A DNA stretch of 64,000 bases from Flavobacterium xinjiangense (GTDB taxonomy: Bacteria; Bacteroidota; Bacteroidia; Flavobacteriales; Flavobacteriaceae). The notes beneath the pieces are model-generated. The model had not been told where the DNA came from and searched no databases. It worked only from the letters and a program-made list of their open reading frames with translations. A program made the translations under genes and the position numbers. Location of the stretch: contig NZ_FRCL01000005.1 of assembly GCF_900142885.1 (NCBI RefSeq), positions 186,001 through 250,000 of the forward strand. Direction: 5' to 3'. Positions 8,936-18,210 of the stretch are shown here, one piece after another (position 1 is the stretch's first letter; every line of letters starts with the position of its first letter).

Positions 8936-9135
8936 TTACAAACTTTATTTGAAATCGAAATTAACTGCGTAATTTCGGCACAACTGCCCTATAACTTGTA
9001 TATATGCGAAACAAACTTTCGTATATACACCCAATTATGGCTCGATAGGCGAAACTTTGTTCGTTTTATCTATTTTCAAATATATTAAAATTTTCTTACA
9101 AATTATCAATGAGATTTTAAATCGTTCCCACAAAA

Positions 9136-9161
9136 AAAGCGCTCCTTTTCAGGAACGCTTT
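9136..9161 (-). terminator. purL terminator
   Basis: On the minus strand AAAGCGTTCCT and AGGAGCGCTTT pair with one internal mismatch and are followed by a T tract (the A run at 9132-9138 on the plus strand). It lies 21 bases past the purL stop codon. Confidence 0.75.
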
Positions 9162-9181
9162 CAATATAATAAATCAAAAAA

Positions 9182-12100
9182 TTATTTTTTATCCATCCAT
9201 TTTCTGGCATTGACAAAGGCTTCATGCCAAGGTGAAACTTCATCGTCTCGGTCTTTTGGGTAATGCGCCCAGTTCCATTGAAACGTAGAACGCTCGATGT
9301 GTGGCATCATAACCAAGTGACGTCCTGTTTTGTCGCAAAGCATCGCAACATCAAAATGAGAACCGTTTGGATTAGCAGGATAGCCTTCATAGGCATATTT
9401 AGAAACAATATTGTAATTTTCTTCGCCCATTGGCAAGTTAAATTTTCCTTCTCCGTGTGAAACCCAAACTCCAAGGGTACTTCCTGCTAATGAAGAAAGC
9501 ATCACTGAATTATTTTCCTGAACCGTAACCGAAGTAAAAATACTTTCGTGTTTTTGGCTCTCGTTATGCAACATTTTTCCGTGTACTTCATGCTCCGGAT
9601 TAATTACTTCGAGTTCCATAAACAATTGGCAACCGTTACAAATTCCCACTGACAACGTATCTTCACGTTTGAAGAAATTGTCTAAAGCGGTTTTTGCTTT
9701 TTCGTTGTATAAAAACGCTCCCGCCCAACCTTTGGCAGAACCCAGTACATCCGAATTTGAGAATCCTCCCACAGCACCAATAAACTGAATGTCTTCCAAA
9801 GTTTCACGACCCGAAATCAAATCGGTCATGTGAACATCTTTCACATCAAAACCAGCCAAATACATCGCATTCGCCATTTCACGTTCCGAATTACTTCCTT
9901 TTTCACGGATAATTGCCGCTTTTGGTCGTGGTTGAGAAGCGTCGATTACGGGTTTCTTTCCTGTAAAATGAGTTGGGAAAGTATACTGTAATGCTTGGTT
10001 TTTATAATTGTCGAAACGCGCTTGTGCTGTTCCGTTCTTTGATTGTTTTTGGTCTAATAAAAATGAAGTTTTAAACCAAATGTCCCTGTATTTTGCAATG
10101 TCTAATTTGCAAGGACCAAAGTCTAAAGTCGCTTCACTGGTTGCAGTTCCTAATTTGTAGAAACTAACCCCGTTTTGGTTTAACTTGTTTTCTAAAGTGG
10201 CATCGTTTTTAGCTTGAAAAACAATTCCAATGTTCTCTGCAAAAAGATATTTGATGATGTCTTTTTCTTCAAAAACAGAGAAGTCTATTTTTGCTCCCAA
10301 ATTCACATCAGCAAAACACATTTCCAATAAAGTCGTGATCAAACCACCACTTCCAATATCATGTCCTGCAAGAATGTTATCTTCCAAGATTAATTCCTGA
10401 ATGGTATTGAACGCTTTTTTGAAGAAAGCCGCGTCTTTTATTGTTGGCGTTTCGGTTCCAATTTTGTTCAGAACTTGTGCAAAAGATGAACCTCCTAATT
10501 TATATTCGTCTTGCGACAAATTGATATAATAAATAGAACCGCCGTCTCTTTGTAAAACAGGTTCCACTACTTTTCTGATATCCGTACAGTTACCACCTGC
10601 CGAAATAATTACCGTTCCCGGCGCAATCACTTCGTCATTCGGGTATTTTTGCTTCATAGAAAGCGAATCTTTTCCAGTTGGAATATTGATTCCCAATTCG
10701 ATTGCAAAATCAGAACATCCTTCAACAGCAGCGTACAAACGAGCGTCTTCACCTTCGTTTTTACACGCCCACATCCAGTTGGCCGAAAGGGAAATTCCTT
10801 TCAATCCGTCTTTAATTGGTGCCCAAACAATGTTTGATAATGATTCGGCAATCGCATTTCTGCTTCCTGCCACAGGATCAATCAAAGCCGAAATAGGAGC
10901 GTGGCCTATTGAAGTCGCAATTCCTTCTTTTCCTAAATAATCCAACGCCATCACACCACAATTGTTCAATGGTAATTGCAAAGGTCCCGCACATTGTTGC
11001 TTGGCCACTTTTCCGCCCACACAACGGTCGACTTTATTAGTCAACCAGTCTTTACAGGCAACCGCTTCTAATTGAAGTACTTGCTCTAAATAAGTGGCGA
11101 TATTTTTTGTGGTATATTCTAAACCAGCATAGTTGTATTCGATCGTTTTATCGGTCATCACTACTTTTGGAGAACTTCCAAAAAAGTCTTCCAAAGCAAA
11201 ATCCATTGGTTTAGCACCGGTAGTTTTTGACTCGAAAGTAAAACGATGATCACCGGTTACTTCTCCCACTTGATACATTGGAGAACGTTCCCGATCAGCA
11301 ATTTTTTGAAGTAAATCAATATTTTCTTTTCCAATAACTAATCCCATTCGCTCCTGAGATTCGTTACCGATGATTTCTTTTGCAGAAAGCGTAGGATCGC
11401 CCACAGGCAATTTGTCTAAATCAATCAAGCCTCCTGTTTCTTCCACTAATTCCGAAAGACAGTTTAAGTGTCCTCCAGCGCCGTGATCGTGAATGGAAAC
11501 AATTGGATTATTGTCGCTTTCTACCAAACCACGAATGGCATTGGCAGCACGTTTTTGCATTTCCGGGTTCGAACGTTGTATCGCGTTCAATTCAATTCCT
11601 GAACCAAAAGCTCCAGTGTCTGCTGAGGAAACCGCAGCTCCACCCATCCCGATTCTATAATTTTCACCACCCAGAATAACGATTTTATCGCCTTCTTGTG
11701 GTTTGTGTTTTATCGCTTGGTCTAATTTTCCGTACCCAATTCCACCAGCCTGCATGATTACTTTGTCGTAACCTAATTTTCTAGCCTGTGTTGAGCCTGC
11801 AGAAGCATTTTCTTGGTGTTCGAAAGTAAGAACAGAACCCGTGATTAGGGGCTGTCCAAATTTGTTTCCAAAATCAGAAGCTCCGTTAGAGGCTTTGATC
11901 AAAATATCCATTGGCGTTTGATACAGCCATTTTCTTTCTGAAACTGCATCTTCCCATGCTCTGTTTTCTGCTAATCTGGAATACGAAGTCATGTAAACTG
12001 CGGTTCCTGCTAATGGCAACGAACCTTGTCCACCTGCTAAACGGTCACGGATTTCTCCACCTGAACCTGTTGCAGCTCCGTTGAAAGGTTCTACGGTTGT

Positions 12101-12856
12101 TGGGAAATTGTGTGTTTCCGCTTTTAATGAAATAACCGAATCAAAATCTTTTGTTTCGTAGAAATCCGGTTTGTCAGCGCTTTTTGGAGCAAACTGTTGC
12201 ACTCTTGGTCCTTTAACAAAAGCCACGTTGTCTTTGTAAGCCGAAACGATATCGTTAGGATTTTCTTGAGACGTTTTCTTAATCATTTTGAATAAAGAAG
12301 ACTCTTTCTCTTCGCCGTCAATTATAAATTTTCCGTTGAAAATCTTATGGCGACAGTGTTCTGAATTGGCTTGTGAGAAACCAAAAATTTCAGAATCCGT
12401 TAGTTTTCGCCCTAATTTAATCGCTAAATTATCTAAATAATCTACTTCATCAGGACTTAAAGAGAGTCCTTCTTTTTTATTGTAAGCGGCAATATCATCG
12501 ATGTCCAAAATAGCTTCCGGAAGTACGTTGATAGTGAAAATATCTTGATCTAGCTCGGCGTATTTTTGCGAAAGCATTGGGTCAAAATCAGAGAAGTCCG
12601 CTGTAGTTTTGTGAAATTCTTCGATTCGAATGATTCCCGCAATCCCCATGTTTTGGGTGATTTCGACAGCATTCGTGCTCCAAGGCGTAACCATAGCGGC
12701 ACGAGGACCAACAAAAAAATCCGTTAGTACGGATTTTTCTATTTTATTTGAGTCGGCAAAAAGCCAGTTTAATTTTGAAATGTCTTGAGCTGAAATTTCG
12801 TTTTGCGTTTGTACTGCAAAAACAGTTTTGCTTTGGTTTTCAAAGAAATGGATCAT
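9182..12856 (-). CDS. purL: Phosphoribosylformylglycinamidine synthase
   Basis: This is the single-chain FGAM synthase, which converts FGAR, ATP and glutamine to FGAM in the fourth step of de novo purine synthesis in the cytoplasm. From the ATG at 12856 it has 1224 residues, the normal length of the long proteobacterial-type enzyme. It shows the N-terminal linker, two AIRS-like ATP-grasp halves (SLKAETHNFPTTVEPFNGAA and the later GKDSLSMK) and a C-terminal glutaminase domain with nucleophile Cys in VGICNGCQLF and the catalytic His-Glu in MPHIERS. The open frame extends ten codons upstream, but the likely -7 element lies there (12884-12891), so the ATG at 12856 is preferred. Confidence 0.96.
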   Translation of the reverse strand: MIHFFENQSKTVFAVQTQNEISAQDISKLNWLFADSNKIEKSVLTDFFVGPRAAMVTPWSTNAVEITQNMGIAGIIRIEEFHKTTADFSDFDPMLSQKYAELDQDIFTINVLPEAILDIDDIAAYNKKEGLSLSPDEVDYLDNLAIKLGRKLTDSEIFGFSQANSEHCRHKIFNGKFIIDGEEKESSLFKMIKKTSQENPNDIVSAYKDNVAFVKGPRVQQFAPKSADKPDFYETKDFDSVISLKAETHNFPTTVEPFNGAATGSGGEIRDRLAGGQGSLPLAGTAVYMTSYSRLAENRAWEDAVSERKWLYQTPMDILIKASNGASDFGNKFGQPLITGSVLTFEHQENASAGSTQARKLGYDKVIMQAGGIGYGKLDQAIKHKPQEGDKIVILGGENYRIGMGGAAVSSADTGAFGSGIELNAIQRSNPEMQKRAANAIRGLVESDNNPIVSIHDHGAGGHLNCLSELVEETGGLIDLDKLPVGDPTLSAKEIIGNESQERMGLVIGKENIDLLQKIADRERSPMYQVGEVTGDHRFTFESKTTGAKPMDFALEDFFGSSPKVVMTDKTIEYNYAGLEYTTKNIATYLEQVLQLEAVACKDWLTNKVDRCVGGKVAKQQCAGPLQLPLNNCGVMALDYLGKEGIATSIGHAPISALIDPVAGSRNAIAESLSNIVWAPIKDGLKGISLSANWMWACKNEGEDARLYAAVEGCSDFAIELGINIPTGKDSLSMKQKYPNDEVIAPGTVIISAGGNCTDIRKVVEPVLQRDGGSIYYINLSQDEYKLGGSSFAQVLNKIGTETPTIKDAAFFKKAFNTIQELILEDNILAGHDIGSGGLITTLLEMCFADVNLGAKIDFSVFEEKDIIKYLFAENIGIVFQAKNDATLENKLNQNGVSFYKLGTATSEATLDFGPCKLDIAKYRDIWFKTSFLLDQKQSKNGTAQARFDNYKNQALQYTFPTHFTGKKPVIDASQPRPKAAIIREKGSNSEREMANAMYLAGFDVKDVHMTDLISGRETLEDIQFIGAVGGFSNSDVLGSAKGWAGAFLYNEKAKTALDNFFKREDTLSVGICNGCQLFMELEVINPEHEVHGKMLHNESQKHESIFTSVTVQENNSVMLSSLAGSTLGVWVSHGEGKFNLPMGEENYNIVSKYAYEGYPANPNGSHFDVAMLCDKTGRHLVMMPHIERSTFQWNWAHYPKDRDDEVSPWHEAFVNARKWMDKK

Positions 12857-12883
12857 TGTTGTATAGTTTGTTGTATTGCGGTG

Positions 12884-12918
12884 CAAATTTAGTCAATTAA
12901 GATTAAATTTGGAACAAA
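12884..12918 (-). promoter_or_regulatory. Probable purL promoter
   Basis: Read on the minus strand, TAAATTTG (12891-12884) is a perfect -7 element and TTTG near 12918-12915 is a possible -33 element with a spacer of 23 bases. Transcription would start near 12877, upstream of the ATG at 12856 but downstream of the first codon of the longer frame. Confidence 0.5.
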
Positions 12919-12920
12919 AA

Positions 12921-12942
12921 AAAGCGGCAATTTTGCCGCTTT
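12921..12942 (-). terminator. Terminator of the secreted endonuclease gene
   Basis: AAAGCGGCAA (12921-12930) pairs with TTGCCGCTTT (12933-12942). On the minus strand the stem is followed by a run of T, and it lies 26 bases past the stop codon of the nuclease gene that ends at 12968. Confidence 0.85.
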
Positions 12943-12967
12943 CTAATTATCGATGCTGCAACTAAAA

Positions 12968-15799
12968 CTAGTTTATAATCAGTTTCTTAATCAAGGATTT
13001 TGAGTCGTCTGTTATTTTTACCAGATACACTCCTTTGTTAAGGTTCGTCACAGATAAGGCTGAGCCGTCTGCGTTCTTAATTTCAAAAACCTTCTGACCT
13101 AGGACATTAAAAATTTCAATTGAAAAGGCTTTATTCGAATTGTCTATTGAAAAGTTCCCGTTCGAAGGATTTGGATACATTTTAAAATCGCTATTATCTA
13201 CAATTGCAGTCGTTTTAGTTGATTTTGTTGCGATACGACTTCCAAAATTACTACAGGTGTCAACGGCATAGGAATCCCATTGCGTAGTAATATTGAATGT
13301 TGTAGTTGGAGAAGTTACAGTCGATTTTCTTCTTAAAGTTACATCAATTGCAAAATCCGCCGTTCCTCCATTAAAAGTTCCAATGATATCGATTAAGACT
13401 CCGTTTTTAAATAAACCTACAGCATCATTTCCATTAAATGCCATTTCAGCAGCTGATGTAGAAAGGTTTGCTGTAGTTGTAGAATAACAACTTAAAGCAA
13501 TCAAACTGTTTACAATCGTAAATTTACCGCCGTTATTTAAAGTTCCTGTCAGAGCTAATCCTGTACTCCAGGCTCCGGCACCATTTGTTTGTTTTTTAAT
13601 GCTGTAAATTGACATATTTACGGCACCTCCTGTAGCATTCGAAATTTCCAATGCTTTGTTATTAGAAGAACCCTCAATATATTCAGAAAACAATAAGTCG
13701 GAAGCAGTTGAACCACCCGCAATAGTAGTAACATTAACTGTATTGCTTGCTGCGGAAACATTTCCGGCGGCATCTTTAGCTTTTACAGAAAAAGTGTAGG
13801 CTGTTGAAGCTGTTAATCCCGTTACAGCATAAGTAGTTGCGATTACAGTAGCTTTCAAAGTCGCACCTTGGTACACATCATAGGCAGTTACGCCTACGTT
13901 ATCCGTTGAAGCTGTCCAAGATAAATTGGTAGCGGTTGCGGTAGTTCCTGAAGCTGTTAAAGACGTTGGAGCTGTTGGAGCAGTCGTATCGGTTGTTGCT
14001 GCGGTAATTGTTACAGAATAATCTTCTACTTGTCCAAAAGGAATCGCTTCACAAGCGGTTGGAATTGCATTGTATTTCAAAGAAACTCTCATTCTGGTTG
14101 TTCCTAAAGTTGCCGCAGTTGGTATAGTGATAGAACCTGAAACGGGAGTCGTTGTAGACGCAGCTTTAGACCAAACTAATTCTCCAGCATCTGTAAATAG
14201 ACCGTTTTGGTTGTAATCAATCCAAACTGCACATCCTTCGCTATATACCGTACTCGTCCAAATAGGTGTAATGGTAATTGTATAAGCAGTTCCACGTGTA
14301 GTATTTGTAGCTATTGAAGTGAAGTTTTCATAACCTGCTGTTCCAACAGATGAATTGTTTATGGTTCCAAAAACGACTTTACTGATTTTTTCATCAGCAG
14401 TACTGTTTCCTGAAGAAGCGCAATAGGTTGTTGTAGCCGCTGAAGTCGTTACACTAACTACATTGCTTGAAACAGAAATATTTCCGGCAGCATCTTTTGA
14501 TTTTACTGAAAAAGTGTAAGCTGTGGCAGCTGTTAAACCTGTTACGGAATAAGTTGTGCCAGTTACCGTTGCTTTTAGGGTTGCTCCTTGGTACACATCA
14601 TACCCTGTTACACCAATATTATCATTAGCGGCAGTCCAACTTAAATTGGTTGCTGTGCTAGTAGTTCCGGAAGCTATTAATGAAGTTGGTGCTGTTGGCG
14701 CTACGGTGTCAGTCGCGCCAGTAGTTGTAGCGTTAGCTGTATTGCTTGCAACAGATGTATTTGCTGCTGCATCTTTAGCTTTTACATAAAAAGAATACTC
14801 TGTTGATGCTGTGAGTCCAGTGATTGTTGTAGATAATCCCGTTACAGTTGCTTTTAATGCATTATTCATATAAACATCATATCCTGTAACGCCAATGTTA
14901 TCAGTTGCGGCTAACCAGCTTAATGAAACTGAATTTGATGTTGAAGCCGTTACCGCTAAACTTGTCGGAGCAGTTGGTGCTTGAGAGTCAGCTGTTGGAT
15001 TCCAAACTGCCTGCACATATTCAGGATGATCGATGTAAGGATTTCTATTGCTTTGTGTACTGTAAATAGCATTGTTACGAGCAATTTCTCTTGCATTTAC
15101 TGGGTCTTGCGTATTCCAGGCTAAAAGCATGTTTAAAAAAGCAGTTGTAAATACCTGATTGCTTGTTCCGTTAAACATAGGAAAAGTATAACCAGAAACC
15201 GTAGTTTCATAACGCGTTGCAAAATAAAAGTACATTCTGGCAATGTCACCTTTGAATTCGTCTATTGGTTCAAAAACTGTACCTGTATAACCTGATACGG
15301 CACTTGATCCAAGTTTGCTGCCATTTAAGGAAGTCCAAGTCGCTGATGCAACCATTCCGTGAGGATAATTAGATCTTTGACCGTTTACTTTTCCATCTGT
15401 TGGTGTTATAAAATGGGCATCAGAAACCATAGGTGCTGCAGATCCAAAACTAGATTGAGGAATAATGTGCTCTCTGTTGTAGCAATCTCCTTCAACACTA
15501 TAAGTTCCGCATCTTTGTGTTGTTCCCAAAGAATAATTATAAGGATCAGTTCCAGCAGGTTTTTCAGAATACATGTCCAAAACGGAACCGTCATTTTCAT
15601 AAAAATTATCAACATCCGAAGTTTGATAGGTAGTATATAAACCAGCATATCCATTGTCAACGTGACCTTTAATAATGTTATATAATTGGGTTTTCAAGGT
15701 GTACCCCGTTCCGGTGGCAGTAGAATAATAGCCCGTTGGTATTTGGGCAATACCCGCAGTGCAGAGCATTACTAATAAAAAAGAGTAGATTTTTTTCAT
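12968..15799 (-). CDS. Secreted endonuclease I with FN3, GEVED and T9SS domains
   Basis: This 943-residue exported nuclease has a signal peptide (1-18), an endonuclease I domain (about 25-270) with the metal-binding motif CYNREHIIPQSSFG and the DAHFITPTDGKVNGQRSN segment, two fibronectin type III domains (about 273-360 and 364-450), a GEVED beta domain (about 455-597, ending FGQVEDYSVTI), a third FN3 (about 600-690), a lamin-tail-like domain (LLFSEYIEGSSNNKALEIS onward) and a C-terminal type IX secretion sorting domain (from about 875, with YPNPSNGNFSI and KGVYLVKI). It probably degrades extracellular DNA at the surface or outside the cell. The FN3 units are close copies, so recent internal duplication is likely. 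Confidence 0.9.
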   Translation of the reverse strand: MKKIYSFLLVMLCTAGIAQIPTGYYSTATGTGYTLKTQLYNIIKGHVDNGYAGLYTTYQTSDVDNFYENDGSVLDMYSEKPAGTDPYNYSLGTTQRCGTYSVEGDCYNREHIIPQSSFGSAAPMVSDAHFITPTDGKVNGQRSNYPHGMVASATWTSLNGSKLGSSAVSGYTGTVFEPIDEFKGDIARMYFYFATRYETTVSGYTFPMFNGTSNQVFTTAFLNMLLAWNTQDPVNAREIARNNAIYSTQSNRNPYIDHPEYVQAVWNPTADSQAPTAPTSLAVTASTSNSVSLSWLAATDNIGVTGYDVYMNNALKATVTGLSTTITGLTASTEYSFYVKAKDAAANTSVASNTANATTTGATDTVAPTAPTSLIASGTTSTATNLSWTAANDNIGVTGYDVYQGATLKATVTGTTYSVTGLTAATAYTFSVKSKDAAGNISVSSNVVSVTTSAATTTYCASSGNSTADEKISKVVFGTINNSSVGTAGYENFTSIATNTTRGTAYTITITPIWTSTVYSEGCAVWIDYNQNGLFTDAGELVWSKAASTTTPVSGSITIPTAATLGTTRMRVSLKYNAIPTACEAIPFGQVEDYSVTITAATTDTTAPTAPTSLTASGTTATATNLSWTASTDNVGVTAYDVYQGATLKATVIATTYAVTGLTASTAYTFSVKAKDAAGNVSAASNTVNVTTIAGGSTASDLLFSEYIEGSSNNKALEISNATGGAVNMSIYSIKKQTNGAGAWSTGLALTGTLNNGGKFTIVNSLIALSCYSTTTANLSTSAAEMAFNGNDAVGLFKNGVLIDIIGTFNGGTADFAIDVTLRRKSTVTSPTTTFNITTQWDSYAVDTCSNFGSRIATKSTKTTAIVDNSDFKMYPNPSNGNFSIDNSNKAFSIEIFNVLGQKVFEIKNADGSALSVTNLNKGVYLVKITDDSKSLIKKLIIN

Positions 15800-16070
15800 C
15801 GTTTTAAAAAATTTGGTTTTGGTTAAAATTTGTTGAGGCCAAAACTAAGGCTTTAAATGCGACACTATATTAAGAAATTATTAACATAATTATCAATTTC
15901 GTAAATTTAGATAGGAAAATCACTTAAATAATGCTGATATATTACTAAATTAAGGGGTAAACAAGAAATGTTTTTGTTGAAAAGTTTTGGGTTTTAAGAT
16001 TCAACGGTGCATGAATAAGATTAAATATTCTTTACAGAAAATAATGAAGTTTTTAGTTGTATTGTAGGTA

Positions 16071-17597
16071 CTATTTTGGAAATGGTTTGTTTTGATACGC
16101 TCCTAAATCCGGTGGTAAAGTGCGAGTGTTCCCTATGATATCTAATGGAATCAGATAAGCCGAATTCCCTTTTGCGAAAGCGGCAGAAGTATCGTCAATA
16201 TTGAATTTGTTTTGGGAAACTTTATAGAATTTAGGGTCTTTATTCAAAATTATAGCGTTATAATGTGCAGTATCTGTTCCAAATTGATAATCGGGATTCG
16301 TGGTGAATGTATTGGATATATTATCAAATTTCAGCAGACAATTATTGAATTGGTATTGGAAAGCTGCACCCGTTTTTTTCTTCAATATCATTTCAGTGGA
16401 ATAAGAACCATAGATAATACAATTGTTGAAGGTTGCTGCGGTTAAATCTTTTACTTCAGGAACCGCACCCGTAATGTAGTTGCTCACAAAAACGGCAACT
16501 TGCTCAGAACTGTTCCAATTGTTATTGAACGTACAATGCGTGAATTTATAATTTCCTCCGTAAGAACAAGCCAAACTAGCCTGACCCGCATTATTAATCA
16601 CCAGATTTTCTCCGTTAATTTTTGCGGTCTGCGCCAAAATTCCATAATTAGCACAATTGTAAATTTGGGTATTTTTTATATTTACGGTCGTTCCGTCATT
16701 GTTTTGAACCAATAATCCAATGGTAGCATTTTTGATGGTAAGGTGATTCACGGTATTGTTGGTGCTGCCATTGGTTAGCCAAATCGTTCCCCATTGCCCC
16801 GGAACATCTGAATAATCAGGTTCTAAACGGTCTCCTTCAAAAATGACTTCTTTCTCGAGTTTATCGGTAGTAGAAACGGCGCCATTCACATTGATCGAAG
16901 CAGTATTGGAAATAATAAGACCAGAATTTGCGTGAAAATGAACCCTTGATCCTGCATCAAAAGTTACCGTTTTTCCAGAGGGAACTGCGGCATAACCATA
17001 AATTACGTAGGGTTTTGTGTTTTTAAAATGGAGTTCATTTCCGTTTACGGGGTCATTTTCATCCAAAAAGAAACCATCAATTTTTTCGTCACCAATGGGA
17101 AGTGTTTCGGTGGTTCCATCAGCAAAACGTTTTGGATAAAGGAAAATGGCATCTTGAATTAAGGTCACCAATTCTATTTTTTGAAGATTTACGCCACTGT
17201 CAAACTGAATTTGGTCGGTGTATAGAAAATCAGCTGGATTGGCATCAGCAATATTGGCGGTAGTTTCTATGAAAATATACAAACTGTCCTTGGCTAATAA
17301 ATCTACATTGCTGAATATTTTACCGTTGTTTCCCTGCATTCCGTCAACGGTCATTCTGTATTTTGAATTCAATCCTTTGGCTAATTGTATGGTGGGAATG
17401 GTGATGTCATTTTTACTATTATTATAGACTTTTAATCGGTACGTGCTGGAACCAATGTTAGTGAAAACAGTATCTAAATAAATAGTGTCTTTAGAAAAAG
17501 TCAAATCACCTGTGCTGGCAGTTGTCTCAAAATCACTTCGACAGGAGCAAACTGAAATCAATATTCCAATAAATAACAATAAAGTAATAGGACGCAT
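16071..17597 (-). CDS. Lipoprotein with right-handed beta-helix
   Basis: The 508-residue product begins with a lipoprotein signal peptide (ILISVCSC, lipobox near residues 16-19). An N-terminal beta-sandwich region (about 25-150, SKDTIYLDTVFTNIGSSTYR) is followed by a parallel beta-helix (about 195-500) with regular asparagine-rich turns (NTVNHLTIKNATIGLLVQNN, TVNIKNTQIYNCANYGILAQ). Beta-helix lipoproteins of this type in Bacteroidota are usually annotated as right-handed parallel beta-helix proteins; some are polysaccharide lyases, but I see no catalytic signature. It is likely anchored in the outer membrane. It is divergent from the menaquinone pair at 17736. Confidence 0.75.
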   Translation of the reverse strand: MRPITLLLFIGILISVCSCRSDFETTASTGDLTFSKDTIYLDTVFTNIGSSTYRLKVYNNSKNDITIPTIQLAKGLNSKYRMTVDGMQGNNGKIFSNVDLLAKDSLYIFIETTANIADANPADFLYTDQIQFDSGVNLQKIELVTLIQDAIFLYPKRFADGTTETLPIGDEKIDGFFLDENDPVNGNELHFKNTKPYVIYGYAAVPSGKTVTFDAGSRVHFHANSGLIISNTASINVNGAVSTTDKLEKEVIFEGDRLEPDYSDVPGQWGTIWLTNGSTNNTVNHLTIKNATIGLLVQNNDGTTVNIKNTQIYNCANYGILAQTAKINGENLVINNAGQASLACSYGGNYKFTHCTFNNNWNSSEQVAVFVSNYITGAVPEVKDLTAATFNNCIIYGSYSTEMILKKKTGAAFQYQFNNCLLKFDNISNTFTTNPDYQFGTDTAHYNAIILNKDPKFYKVSQNKFNIDDTSAAFAKGNSAYLIPLDIIGNTRTLPPDLGAYQNKPFPK

Positions 17598-17735
17598 TGT
17601 GATAGATTTTTTGTAAAAATAGGAAAAAACTCATTTGGATAGCTATGAATTTTGATTTTGAGATTAGATTATCAATTGTTTTGGTGTTTTCTAAATTATC
17701 TTTTAATTAAATTTACATTTTAAAAAAATAAAGGG

Positions 17736-18164
17736 ATGACATTAGATAAAGTTAAAATGCTGGAATACTGCAATGAATTTTCAAAGAATACCTTGATGGA
17801 AACCTTAAATATTGAATATATTGATGCAGGAGAAGGTTTTTTAGTAGCCAAAATGCCAGTCAACCCATCTGTTCATCAACCTATGGGATTGTTGCATGGC
17901 GGAGCCTCGGTAGCTTTAGCAGAAAGCGTGGGCAGTGCGGCTTCCCATTTTTTTATTAATGATAAAGAACATGAAGTACGTGGAATTGAAATTTCAGCGA
18001 ACCATTTAAAAAGTATTCGTGAAGGAGTTGTTTACGGTACGGCGCGAATTATTCATAAAGGCAGGACGCTACATCTTTGGGAAATTAAAGTGACAGATGA
18101 AGCCGGAAATCTGATTTCATTATGTAAATTGACTAATATGGTTTTGACCAAAGAGAAAAAATAA
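17736..18164 (+). CDS. Hotdog-fold thioesterase, probable DHNA-CoA hydrolase
   Basis: The 142-residue protein is a PaaI-type hotdog thioesterase: the helix and loop HQPMGLLHGGASVALAESVGSAA (about residues 48-70) contain the conserved HGG and the catalytic Glu. These enzymes hydrolyse aromatic or acyl-CoA thioesters. The next gene, 46 bases downstream on the same strand, encodes an isochorismate synthase, so the natural role is hydrolysis of 1,4-dihydroxy-2-naphthoyl-CoA in menaquinone synthesis. The substrate is inferred from the neighbour. A possible promoter (TTTG at 17680-17683, TAAATTTA at 17708-17715) lies just upstream. Confidence 0.8.
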   Translation: MTLDKVKMLEYCNEFSKNTLMETLNIEYIDAGEGFLVAKMPVNPSVHQPMGLLHGGASVALAESVGSAASHFFINDKEHEVRGIEISANHLKSIREGVVYGTARIIHKGRTLHLWEIKVTDEAGNLISLCKLTNMVLTKEKK

Positions 18165-18210
18165 AATTTGAAGACCGTTTTTCATTAAAATCCATTTTAA
18201 AATTTAATCT

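Larger units (their letters stand above)
8413..9181. other. 769-base non-coding region filled with repeats
   Basis: This gap holds, in order, a dispersed inverted-repeat element (8485-8610), a degenerate tandem array with a period near 28-29 bases (8651-8935), a hairpin-forming stretch around 8998-9030 built on GTATATA and TATATAC, and the purL terminator. The plus-strand open frames across it are composed of Phe/Ser/Leu-rich repeats whose unit is not a multiple of three, so I do not call genes here. Confidence 0.7.

Noticed and set aside
8602-9263. Overlapping plus-strand frames of 65-74 codons across the repeat region
   Set aside because: They are made of Phe/Ser/Leu-rich translations of the 28-29 base repeats, shift frame between units and lack starts with ribosome-binding context.
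12857-12886. Longer purL start at 12886
   Set aside because: The -7 element of the likely promoter overlaps the first codons of the longer frame; purL proteins normally begin MIHFFE here.
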